This document shows, piece after piece, positions 54,519 to 62,468 of a stretch of DNA of 64,000 nucleotides (its first letter is position 1; each line of letters starts with the position of its first letter). The DNA is taken from NCBI RefSeq assembly GCF_900113695.1, contig NZ_FOQH01000011.1, positions 1-64,000 on the forward strand, given 5' to 3'. This stretch comes from Albimonas pacifica (GTDB taxonomy: Bacteria; Pseudomonadota; Alphaproteobacteria; Rhodobacterales; Rhodobacteraceae). The position numbers and the translations under genes were made by a program. The notes under the pieces are model-generated. The model was not told where the DNA came from, did no database searches, and worked only from the letters and a program-made list of their open reading frames with translations.

Positions 54519-56609
54519 TTGGGCATGCTCGGAAAACTCAATCGCCTGTTCCGCGGGCCTGACAGCGAATTCGAAATCGGCTTCTGGGCGAGCGCCACCG
54601 GCGAGCACGCCATGGCTCTGGGCAAGCGCGCGGACGCGTCGGGCGACGACGCCGTCGCCATCGGCAAGCGGGCGTCGGCCTCGGGCGAGGCCTCGGTCGC
54701 CATCGGCAAGAAGGCGGACGCCTCGGGCGCCGACGCGCTGGCGCTGGGCAAGAAGAGCATGGCCGCGGGCGACCAGTCCGTCGCCATGGGCATGAAGGCG
54801 AGCGCCGACGGCCAGGACGCGCTGGCGCTCGGCGCGAAGGCGGCGGCGATGGGGACCTCCTCGACCGCCGTCGGCGCCCTGAGCACGGCCAGCGGCACGG
54901 CGGCGACGGCCTTCGGCTGGCAGGCCTCGGCGGTCGGCGAGCGGGCGCATGCCATCGGCCACCTGGCCTCGGCCACCGGCGAGCGCAGCCTCGCCATCGG
55001 CGAGGCGGCGACCGCGGCCTCCGCCAATTCCACCGCCATCGGCAACCTGGCGATGGCCGACGGCGTCGACGCGCTGGCTATCGGCGACAGCGCCATGGCG
55101 ACCGGGCCGTCCACCACCTCCATCGGCGGCGAGACCGTCACCGAGGGACCGGGCACGACCGCCGTCGGCTGGCAGGCCTCGGCCACCGCCGAGCGGGCGC
55201 AGGCCTTCGGGCACCTCGCCTCCGCCGACGGCGTGCGCTCCCTCGCGGTCGGCGAGGCGGCGACGGCGGCCTCGGACAACGCCACCGCCATCGGCAACCT
55301 GGCCATGGCCGACGGCGTCGATGCGCTGGCCATCGGCGACAGCGCCATGGCGACGGGGCCGTCCACCACCTCCATCGGCGGCGAGACCGTCACCTCCGGC
55401 CCGGGCACGACCGCCGTCGGCTGGCAGGCCTCGGCCACCGCCGAACGGGCGCAGGCCTTCGGGCACCTCGCCTCCGCCGACGGCGTGCGCTCCCTCGCGG
55501 TCGGCGAGGCGGCGACGGCGGCCTCGGACAACGCCACCGCCATCGGCAACCTGGCCATGGCCGACGGCGTCGATGCGCTGGCCATCGGCGACAGCGCCAT
55601 GGCGACGGGGCCGTCCACCACCTCCATCGGCGGCGAGACCGTCACCTCCGGCCCGGGCACGACCGCCGTCGGCTGGCAGGCCTCGGCCACCGCCGAGCGG
55701 GCGCAGGCCTTCGGGCATCTCGCCTCCGCCGACGGCGTGCGCTCCCTCGCGGTCGGCGAGGCGGCCAACGCCCAGACCGACAACGCCACCGCCATCGGCA
55801 ACATGGCCGTCGCCTCGGGCATCGACGCCATCGCGCTGGGCGACGCGGCCATGGCCACGGGTCCCTCGACCACCTCGGTCGGCGGAGAATCCATGACCTC
55901 CGGCCCGGGCGCCACCGCCATCGGCTGGCAGGCCTCGGCGGGCGCCGAGCGGGCGCAGGCCTTCGGCCATCTCGCCAACGCCGACGGGGTGCGCAGCCTC
56001 GCGGTGGGCGAGGACGCCAACGCGACCTCCGACAACGCCACCGCGATCGGCAACCAGGCCTCGGCCTCGGGGACCGACTCGCTCGCCATCGGCGACAACG
56101 CCATGGCGAACGGGACCTCGACCACCGCGGTCGGCGGCGAGAGCGTCGCCTCCAACACCGCCGCCACCGCCTTCGGCTGGCAGGCCGAGGCGACCGGCGA
56201 GCGGGCCCATGCGCTCGGCCATCTGGCCGAGGCGGGGGGCGACTTCTCGCTGGCCGTGGGCGAGGCCGCGAGCGCCAACTTCGCCAACTCCGCCGCCATC
56301 GGCTACGGCGCCGAGGCGACCGCGGCCAACGAGTTCGTGCTCGGCAACGCCGACAACACCTACACGCTGGCCGGCTTCTCGGACGACGTGGCGGACGGGA
56401 CGATGGAGTACCTGATGGTCGACGGCGACGGCATGGTGTCGAGCACCTCCGTCGCGCCCCCCGCCATGCTGTCGGCGATGGAGGCCGACATGGAGGCGGC
56501 CTCCGCCGAACGCGTCGACCCGTCCGAGGCCGAGACCGTCGAGCCCTTCGTGGCGACGAGCCTGCCGGAGATGCCCGACATGGAGGACGACGTCTCCGCC
56601 ATGGGCTGA
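54519..56609 (+). CDS. YadA-head-like beta-roll repeat protein, candidate type I secretion substrate
   Basis: 696 residues, nearly all of them 14-residue YadA/Hia-type head repeats of consensus A-x-A-x-G-x-x-S-x-A-(I/V/L)-G (ASGDDAVAIGKRASASGEAS and on). They are grouped in 84-residue modules of six. N-terminus MGMLGKLNRLFRGPDSEFEI has no Sec signal; the C-terminal 110 residues (NEFVLGNADNTYTLAGFSDD, then acidic to DMEDDVSAMG) contain no YadA anchor barrel, stalk or RTX repeats. Start TTG 54519 is favoured by gaggagga 6 bases before it (ATG 54525 is the alternative). Genes for a type I exporter follow after 210 bases. I infer secretion of a trimeric or monomeric beta-roll by that system. Confidence 0.88.
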   Translation: MGMLGKLNRLFRGPDSEFEIGFWASATGEHAMALGKRADASGDDAVAIGKRASASGEASVAIGKKADASGADALALGKKSMAAGDQSVAMGMKASADGQDALALGAKAAAMGTSSTAVGALSTASGTAATAFGWQASAVGERAHAIGHLASATGERSLAIGEAATAASANSTAIGNLAMADGVDALAIGDSAMATGPSTTSIGGETVTEGPGTTAVGWQASATAERAQAFGHLASADGVRSLAVGEAATAASDNATAIGNLAMADGVDALAIGDSAMATGPSTTSIGGETVTSGPGTTAVGWQASATAERAQAFGHLASADGVRSLAVGEAATAASDNATAIGNLAMADGVDALAIGDSAMATGPSTTSIGGETVTSGPGTTAVGWQASATAERAQAFGHLASADGVRSLAVGEAANAQTDNATAIGNMAVASGIDAIALGDAAMATGPSTTSVGGESMTSGPGATAIGWQASAGAERAQAFGHLANADGVRSLAVGEDANATSDNATAIGNQASASGTDSLAIGDNAMANGTSTTAVGGESVASNTAATAFGWQAEATGERAHALGHLAEAGGDFSLAVGEAASANFANSAAIGYGAEATAANEFVLGNADNTYTLAGFSDDVADGTMEYLMVDGDGMVSSTSVAPPAMLSAMEADMEAASAERVDPSEAETVEPFVATSLPEMPDMEDDVSAMG
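54909..56420 (+). repeat. six 252-bp tandem modules in the beta-roll gene
   Basis: The landmark gcc-(t/g/a)tc-ggctggcaggcc recurs at 54909, 55161, 55413, 55665, 55917 and 56169: an exact 252-base period (84 residues, six beta-roll turns). The modules starting 55161 and 55413 are nearly identical at the DNA level; outer ones diverge. This implies recent duplication at the centre and possible copy-number change by recombination without loss of frame. Confidence 0.9.
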
Positions 56610-56819
56610 CCGCCAATGGCCGAGGCCCCGCGGCCCGAGCCGTCCCGAACCGAGCGCGCGGGGTCCCGCACCCAGCTCCGCGCGCTCGGGATCGGGACGG
56701 GCGGGCCGCGCCGGCCGGGCCGGTCGGGCGCCGGCCCGCGCCCCCAGGCCGCGGCGCGCCGGCGCGCCGCGGCCGCCCCCTCCCCCGTCCCGCCGCTCTC
56801 AGCCGAACCGGAGATCCAG

Positions 56820-58562
56820 ATGCCCCGCAAACCGCTCGAACAGGACGCCGAGGCGCGCGAGCGCCTGCGCGCGGCGCTGGCCCCGCACCTGGCGCTGGCG
56901 ATGGTGTTCAGCCTGGCGGTGAACACGCTGTTCCTGGCCTCGCCGCTCTACATGATGCAGCTCTACGGCCGGGTTCTGAATTCCCGCAGCCTCGAGACGC
57001 TGGCCTCGCTATCGGTCGTCTTGCTGCTGGCGCTGGCCGCCATGGGCGCCGCCGACGCCGCGCGCGGCCGGCTGCTGGCGCGCGCCGCCGCAAGGGCGGA
57101 GCGTCGGCTGGCCGAGGCCGCGCCGGAGGGCCGCCAGGCGGACCGGCTGCGCGATCTGGGCGCGCTGCGCGCCTTCCTGTCGGGCGCCGGCGCGACGACC
57201 CTGTGCGACGCGCCCTTCACGCTGCTGTTCCTGGGCCTGCTGTTCCTGCTGCACCCGGCGCTGGGGCTGGTGGCGACGCTGGGCGCCGCGGCGATCCTGG
57301 CCGCGGTCCTGGTCGGGCGCTGGCGCTCCCGCGCGCGGGAGCGGCGGATCGCGGCCGGCGAGGCCGAGCTGCGCGAACTGGGCGGCGTGCTGGACGCCGA
57401 CCGCGGCGACCTCGCGGCCTTCGGCGCGCGCGCGGGCCTGTCCGGCCGGCTGACCGCGGGCGTGCTGGCGCTGGGCGGCCTGCGCCAGTCGGTGGACGAG
57501 GGCGCGGCCGCCGTCGGCGCCTTCACCCGCACCGTGCGCATGATCGCCCACAGCGCGGCGCTGGCCGCAGGCGCGGTGCTGACGCTGGAGGGCCAGCTCG
57601 CGCCCGCGGCGATGCTGGCGGCCGCGATCCTCGCCGGCCGCGCGCTGGGGCCGATGGAGTCGCTTCTGGGCGCCCTGCGCCAGGCCGCCGCCGCGCGCGA
57701 GGCGCTGGACCGCCTGACCCGCCGCCGCCCCGCGCCGACCGCCGCGGCCCCCCTGCGCCTGACCGGCGCGGGCGCCGCGGTCGAGGCGCGCCGCGCGACC
57801 GTGATGATCCCCGGCGACCGGCGTCCCGCCCTTCGCGGCGTGTCCGCCGGGATCGCCGCCGGCGAGGTCGTCGCGGTGGTCGGCGAAAGCGGGGCCGGCA
57901 AGTCCACCCTGGCCCGGGCGCTGGCCGGGGTCGTCCCGCTCGACGGCGGCCAGGCGCGGGTGGCGGGGGCCGAGCCCGCCGCCATGGACGCGCGCGACCG
58001 CGCCCGCCTGATCGGCTGGATGCCCCAGGACGTCGAGCTGCATTCCGGCACGGTGGCGGAGAACATCGCCGGCTTCCGCGAGGCCTCGGACGCCGAGATC
58101 GGGGCCGCGGTCGACGCCGCCGGCCTGCGCCAGGCGATCGAGCGTCTTCCCGGGGGCGTCGGCTTCCAGGTCGGCGCCGGCGGGCGCGACCTGACCCCGG
58201 GCCTGCGCCAGCGGGTGGCGCTGGCGAGGGCGCTGTTCGGCAAGCCCGCGCTGGTGGTGCTCGACCAGCCCACCTCCCAGGCGGACGCCGAGGGCGAGGT
58301 CGCCGCGCTGAACGCGATCCGCGGACTGAAGGCGGCCGGCGTCACCGTGATCGTGATCTCCCACAAGCCGGTGATGGCCGCGCTCGCCGACCGCATCCTG
58401 CTGATGCGCGACGGAATGATCGAGCAGTTCGAGCCGCGCGAGCGGGTGATCGGACTGATGCGCCGGACCATCGGGCCGGAGTCCCCGGCCGGAACCGCCC
58501 CCGCCGCGCCCCCCGTCGCGCCCCCCGTCCCCGCCCAGCCCCTGAAGGAGGCCGCCCGATGA
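56820..58562 (+). CDS. type I secretion ABC transporter (PrtD-like) with altered ATPase motifs
   Basis: 580 residues: an ABC-exporter membrane domain (about 20-310, with FSLAVNTLFLASPLYMMQLY) and an ATPase domain. Walker A is GESGAGKST (about 355-363) and Q-loop WMPQDVEL. The signature reads LTPGL (458-462) instead of LSGGQ, and Walker B is LVVLDQP with Asp482-Gln483: Gln replaces the catalytic Glu. The switch His515 is present. ATG 56820 with ggag 7 bases upstream fits the family length; an ATG at 56616 would add a Pro/Arg-rich leader. It couples to the HlyD gene by ATGA. Weak hydrolysis or an intentionally slow exporter is possible. Confidence 0.9.
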   Translation: MPRKPLEQDAEARERLRAALAPHLALAMVFSLAVNTLFLASPLYMMQLYGRVLNSRSLETLASLSVVLLLALAAMGAADAARGRLLARAAARAERRLAEAAPEGRQADRLRDLGALRAFLSGAGATTLCDAPFTLLFLGLLFLLHPALGLVATLGAAAILAAVLVGRWRSRARERRIAAGEAELRELGGVLDADRGDLAAFGARAGLSGRLTAGVLALGGLRQSVDEGAAAVGAFTRTVRMIAHSAALAAGAVLTLEGQLAPAAMLAAAILAGRALGPMESLLGALRQAAAAREALDRLTRRRPAPTAAAPLRLTGAGAAVEARRATVMIPGDRRPALRGVSAGIAAGEVVAVVGESGAGKSTLARALAGVVPLDGGQARVAGAEPAAMDARDRARLIGWMPQDVELHSGTVAENIAGFREASDAEIGAAVDAAGLRQAIERLPGGVGFQVGAGGRDLTPGLRQRVALARALFGKPALVVLDQPTSQADAEGEVAALNAIRGLKAAGVTVIVISHKPVMAALADRILLMRDGMIEQFEPRERVIGLMRRTIGPESPAGTAPAAPPVAPPVPAQPLKEAAR

Positions 58563-59881
58563 CCGCCGAACGCCCTGCGTCCTCTCCCGTCGCCGCCGAC
58601 GGCGTCGGCAAGCCGCTGCTGCGCGCCGGCGTCGCGCTGGGTCTCGCCGCGGCCGGCTTCGGGGTCTGGCTGTGGACCGCGCCGCTGTCGGGCGCGGTGA
58701 TCGCCGAGGGCCGCTTCAAGGTCGAGGGCGACGTGAAGGTCGTGCAGCATCTCGACGGCGGCATCGTCGCGCAGATCGCGGTGCGCGACGGCGACCGGGT
58801 CCGCGCCGGCGACACGCTGATCCGCCTCGATTCCTCCCAGGCCGAAGCCACGCTCGCCTCCCTCTCCGCCGAGCGGGACGCGTTGCTCGCCCGCCGCGCC
58901 CGGCTGGAGGCCGAGCGCGACGGCGCCCCCGCGCCCGACTTCGCCGCGGCCCGCGCCCAGGGCGCGCCCGAGCGCGGCGCCCTCGTCGCCGCCATCGCCA
59001 GCCAGCAGGCGCTGTTCCGCGCCCGCCGGGCGGAGATCGCCGCAGAGGACGAGGTGCTGGACGGCGCGCTGAGGCGCCTGTCCGCCCGCCTGCGGGCGCA
59101 GGAGGCCGAGCTGCGCTCGATCCGCACCCAGCGCCGCCTGTCGCAGGAGAACGTCGAGGCCGCGCGGGAGCTCGCCGACCGGGGCCGCCTCGCGCGGCCG
59201 CAGCTCAACGCCCGCGAACAGGAGCTGGCCGCCCTGTCGGGCCTGCGCGAGTCGCTCGAGGCCGCCGTCGCCGAGACCGAGGCCGCCGCCGGGGAAATCC
59301 GCCTCGACCATGCCCGCGCCCGCTCGAAACGGCTCTCGAGCGTCTCGACCGAGCTGTCGGAGGTGGTGGCGCGGCTGGCGGAGCTGGCGCCGTCGATCGC
59401 CGCCGAACAGGCCCGGATCGCCCGGGCCCGGGTGCCGGCGCCGGCCTCCGGCGTGGTGGTGGGGCTGCGCGCCTCCACCGTGGGCGGCGTGGTCGGCGCG
59501 GGCGAGCCGCTGATGGAGATCGTGCCCGAAGGCGGCGCCCTCGTGGTCGAGGCGCGCCTCGCCCCGGCCGAGCGGGAGCGGCTGCGCGCCGGGATGCCGG
59601 TGGAGCTGCGCCTGCCCGGCGTGCGCTCGCGCCAGCAGAGCGGCTTTCCCGGCGCCATCGTGCTGATCTCGGCCGAGCTGACCGAGGACCCCGAGCGGTC
59701 CGAGACCGGGGCGGACCCCAGCTACGCGATGCGCATCGCCTTTCCCGTCGCGCCCGAGGGCGTGGCCCTGGAGCCCGGAATGCCCGTCACCGCCGTCGTG
59801 CCGACGCAGGCGCGCACGGCCGTCGACTACCTCGTCGCACCCTTCGCCGACGCGTTGTCGCGGTCCCTGCGGGAGCTTTGA
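58559..59881 (+). CDS. type I secretion membrane fusion protein (HlyD/PrtE family)
   Basis: 440 residues. Short cytoplasmic N-terminus, one TM helix at about 22-41 (RAGVALGLAAAGFGVWLWT), a lipoyl half (VVQHLDGGIVAQIAVRDGDR), a long alpha-hairpin (about 95-285, Ala/Arg/Glu heptads with a turn near RGRLARPQLN), the second lipoyl half (VPAPASGVVVGLRASTVGGV) and a beta-barrel ending in DYLVAPFADALSRSLREL, which matches the family C-terminus. It bridges the inner-membrane ABC protein to a TolC-type channel. No tolC gene is linked; a chromosomal one is presumably shared. Confidence 0.93.
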   Translation: MTAERPASSPVAADGVGKPLLRAGVALGLAAAGFGVWLWTAPLSGAVIAEGRFKVEGDVKVVQHLDGGIVAQIAVRDGDRVRAGDTLIRLDSSQAEATLASLSAERDALLARRARLEAERDGAPAPDFAAARAQGAPERGALVAAIASQQALFRARRAEIAAEDEVLDGALRRLSARLRAQEAELRSIRTQRRLSQENVEAARELADRGRLARPQLNAREQELAALSGLRESLEAAVAETEAAAGEIRLDHARARSKRLSSVSTELSEVVARLAELAPSIAAEQARIARARVPAPASGVVVGLRASTVGGVVGAGEPLMEIVPEGGALVVEARLAPAERERLRAGMPVELRLPGVRSRQQSGFPGAIVLISAELTEDPERSETGADPSYAMRIAFPVAPEGVALEPGMPVTAVVPTQARTAVDYLVAPFADALSRSLREL

Positions 59882-59885
59882 GCCG

Positions 59886-60074
59886 ATGTCCGCTCCTCCC
59901 CCCTCCCGCCGCGAGATCGCGCTGGATCTGTTCCGCGACCATCACGACCTGACCCGCCTGTCCCGCGCGATGGCCCTGTCCCGCGCCGAGCGCGAGACCG
60001 CCGCGCGCAGGGCGGGGCCCCCTGCCGCGCCCGCGGACCGAGCGGAGGACGAGGGCTCCGGCGACCCGCGCTGA
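59886..60074 (+). CDS. small protein at the end of the secretion operon
   Basis: 62 residues, starting 4 bases after the HlyD gene stop (gggag lies about 10 bases upstream). Composition is charged and helical (RREIALDLFRDHHDLTRLSR, ALSRAERETAARRA) with a Pro-rich tail. No family recognised. The close spacing and GC-ending codons support translation; a helper of secretion or assembly is possible but not shown. Confidence 0.5.
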   Translation: MSAPPPSRREIALDLFRDHHDLTRLSRAMALSRAERETAARRAGPPAAPADRAEDEGSGDPR

Positions 60075-60503
60075 CAGGGGCCGACGGCCGCCGCATGCGC
60101 TCCGCGCCGCGGGAGGAGGGCCGGCTCGACGGGGTCGTTGCGGCGGCGAGCGGCCAAACGTGGCGACGGAAGCCGTCGCTCGCCCGGGCGCATCCGCGGC
60201 GGCGGCGAGGCGGAGGAGCGGCTCCGCGAGCCCCTGCCCCGCGTGGCCCTCATCGAGCGCCGCGGCGCAGCACGGTCCATGCCCGGCGGAGACCCCGCGC
60301 AGGCCGATCCTTCGCTTCGCGAGCCGGATCTCAGGACCGGCGAGCGTCCGCTGCGCGCGCCGCCTGGTCCGAGGTCGCGCCGACGCCCAGCCCGGACGGA
60401 CTGCAGCCCATCCGGACGGAGCCGGACGTCGGCGTCCATCCACGACGCGGCATCGCGACGACGACGGAGACGCGCCGGGGCGGCGGATCTGATTTGATGA
60501 GGG
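60075..60503. other. gap between the secretion operon and tRNA-Thr
   Basis: 429 GC-rich bases without a credible gene: all frames are Arg-rich. It includes the 3' flank of the tRNA (minus strand). No attachment-site repeat of the tRNA 3' end was found elsewhere in the window by eye. Confidence 0.4.
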
Positions 60504-60579
60504 TGGTGCCGGTGAAGGGACTCGAACCCCCGACCCCATCATTACGAATGACGTGCTCTACCAGCTGAGCTACACCGGC
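60504..60579 (-). tRNA. tRNA-Thr (anticodon CGU)
   Basis: 76 bases including an encoded CCA. The acceptor stem gccggtg/caccggc is perfect. The D-arm has agctcagctggtagagc, the anticodon stem-loop cgtca-ttcgtaa-tgatg gives CGU (reads ACG), and the T-arm has ggttcgagtccc. Discriminator base A. It lies alone on the minus strand. Confidence 0.97.
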
Positions 60580-60880
60580 GACCGGCGGCCGATCTAGCCG
60601 AGGCGCCGGGGCTTGGCAAGCCTTGCGAGGGCCCCCCGGACGCAACGTCGCCCCGAATTCGCGCGGCCGCGCCGACGAGGGCCGCAGACGGCGGCCGGGA
60701 GCGGTTTCGCGACGCAAGGCAGGCGCGCGATGCGGGATGGAGCTGGCGCGCCCTCCCCCGGGATCTTGTGGGCGAAGCGGGAAGCGGCCGGGTCCTCCGC
60801 GGCGAAGGGCCGATGCGGACAGCGCGAAGCCCCGCGGCCGGGCCGCGGGGCTTCGTCGGGACCGGAACCCGGGGGTCCGG
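60580..60880. other. gap between tRNA-Thr and hemY
   Basis: 301 bases. It contains the hairpin after hemY (60825-60855) and presumably the tRNA promoter just right of 60580. No gene seen. Confidence 0.45.
60825..60855 (-). terminator. hairpin after hemY
   Basis: cgaagccccgcggcc and ggccgcggggcttcg form a perfect 15-bp palindrome with a 1-base centre (real loop about 5), 25 bases past the hemY stop. No U-tract follows on the minus strand, so it may act as a pause or RNA-protection hairpin rather than a full terminator. Confidence 0.45.
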
Positions 60881-62362
60881 TCAGGCGGCGGAGGCGCCTT
60901 TCTCGGGCGGGGCCGGCTCGGCCTGGGCCTCGACGGCATCCTCTGCGGCGTCGGGGATATCCTCCCGCGCGGCGGCCTGGCCCTCGAGGCTGGCGAGGAT
61001 CACCGGCAGCAGGGCCTGCTGGGCGGCAGAGGATTCGCCCGCGCCCGAGGGCTGTTTCCAGGACAGGGAATCGACCGCCCGGCACTCTTCGCAGACCGGC
61101 GTCCAGGCCTCGTGCACATGGCCGCAGGCGTCGCAGGTCCAGGCCTCGCCGCGCGGCGCCGAGAGCGCCTTGGCGAGCCAGGCGCGCACCACGTGGTCGT
61201 CGGCGCCCGAGCCCCGCTCGACCGCGGCCATGATCGCGAGGGAGCGGGTGGTGGGCCGGGTGGTCGGCAGGTCGCCCAGCGCCCGGCGGGCGCCGGGGAA
61301 GTCCTCGGCCGCGAGCGCGAGCTCGGCCTCGAGCATCCTGGCTTCGGGGTGGTCGGGCGTCTCGGCGGTCAGGCCCTTGAAGCGGCGGCGGCGGGCCTCG
61401 GGCGTCTCGTCGGGGACGAGGGCGGCGAAGGCGCCGGCGATCTCGGGATGCGGGGAGAGCTTCCAGGCCTGGCGCAGCACCTTCTCGGCCTTGCCGGTCT
61501 GCTTCTGGGCGGCGAGCGCGCGGGCGGCGGCCACCGCGGCGGGGGCGAGCGCGGGCGAGCGGCGGTTGGCCTCCAGCGCCGCGTCCTGGGCGCGGGCGTG
61601 GTCGCCCGCAGCCTCGGCCACGCGCGCCTCGGCGAGCGCCAGCACGGCGTCGCGGCGGGCGCCGACCTCGCGCGGGAGGGCGCCGGCGCGGACCTCGGCG
61701 GCCAGCGTGCGGCGCGCGGCGCCCCAGTCCTCGGCCCCGGTCTGCAGGTCGAAGAGGCGGGTCATCACGCCGGCGTCGCGGGGACGGAGCGCAAAGGCGC
61801 GCTCGGCCAGCTTCTGGGCCTTGGCGGTCTCGCCCCGCTCCATCGCCTGGTCGAGCAGGCCGCGCACGCCGATCGCCTGGGTGCGCTTGGTGCGGGCGAG
61901 CGCCTTGAAATAGACCTCGGCGCGATCCTCCTGCCCGGCCGCGCGGGCGGCCTGGGCGGCGAGCAGCTCGGCCAGCTCCGGGCGGTCGAGCAGCTTGCCC
62001 GCGCGCTCGGCCTTGGCGAGCGCCCGGCGCGGATCGCCCTCGGCCATGGCGATCATGCCGCCCTCGAGCGCCTCGAGCCCGCGCCGCGTGCGCGAGCGGC
62101 CGAAGAAGCGGCTGACGGCGGTCTCGTCGCCCGACAGGAACCGCGCGCAGGCCAGCAGCAGCCCGATCAGCTTCCACAGCAGCCACAGCGCCAGGACCGC
62201 GCCCAGGAACACGCCCACGAAGGTGAGCGGGTCGAAGAAATAGGCGCGCCCGTCCCAGACGATCTCGATGCCGCCGGGGGTGTCCAGAAGCACCCCGATC
62301 CCGTAGGCGATGGCCGCGGCGAGCGCCACGAACAGGCCCGTGCGCACCAGAAGCCAGATCAT
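60881..62362 (-). CDS. hemY: HemY-like inner-membrane TPR protein
   Basis: 493 residues. Two N-terminal membrane helices (about 3-22 and 42-64; the HemY_N domain), then a long TPR-like helical repeat region (about 90-410), a short Cys4 zinc-ribbon-like motif CDACGHVHEAWTPVCEEC (about 412-429) and an acidic Ala/Glu/Pro-rich tail. This is the gamma/alphaproteobacterial HemY of the hemCDXY cluster, not the protoporphyrinogen oxidase of the same name; its exact role in haem synthesis is unsettled. The start MIWLLVRTG has aagga 8 bases upstream. It follows the Mic60-like gene, the usual alphaproteobacterial order. Confidence 0.9.
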   Translation of the reverse strand: MIWLLVRTGLFVALAAAIAYGIGVLLDTPGGIEIVWDGRAYFFDPLTFVGVFLGAVLALWLLWKLIGLLLACARFLSGDETAVSRFFGRSRTRRGLEALEGGMIAMAEGDPRRALAKAERAGKLLDRPELAELLAAQAARAAGQEDRAEVYFKALARTKRTQAIGVRGLLDQAMERGETAKAQKLAERAFALRPRDAGVMTRLFDLQTGAEDWGAARRTLAAEVRAGALPREVGARRDAVLALAEARVAEAAGDHARAQDAALEANRRSPALAPAAVAAARALAAQKQTGKAEKVLRQAWKLSPHPEIAGAFAALVPDETPEARRRRFKGLTAETPDHPEARMLEAELALAAEDFPGARRALGDLPTTRPTTRSLAIMAAVERGSGADDHVVRAWLAKALSAPRGEAWTCDACGHVHEAWTPVCEECRAVDSLSWKQPSGAGESSAAQQALLPVILASLEGQAAAREDIPDAAEDAVEAQAEPAPPEKGASAA

Positions 62363-62468
62363 CCCCTGCATCCTTCTCTCTTGCATCCGGCCCGGCCGGA
62401 CGTGTCCGCGGCGCGCCGCCCCGGTCCCGCGCGCGACTGCGCGTCGGGCCCGGGGCGGCGCGGCTTCG

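Noticed and set aside
60504-60579. tRNA-Thr as integration site of a mobile element
   Set aside because: No integrase gene and no repeat of the tRNA 3' end was seen in the window.
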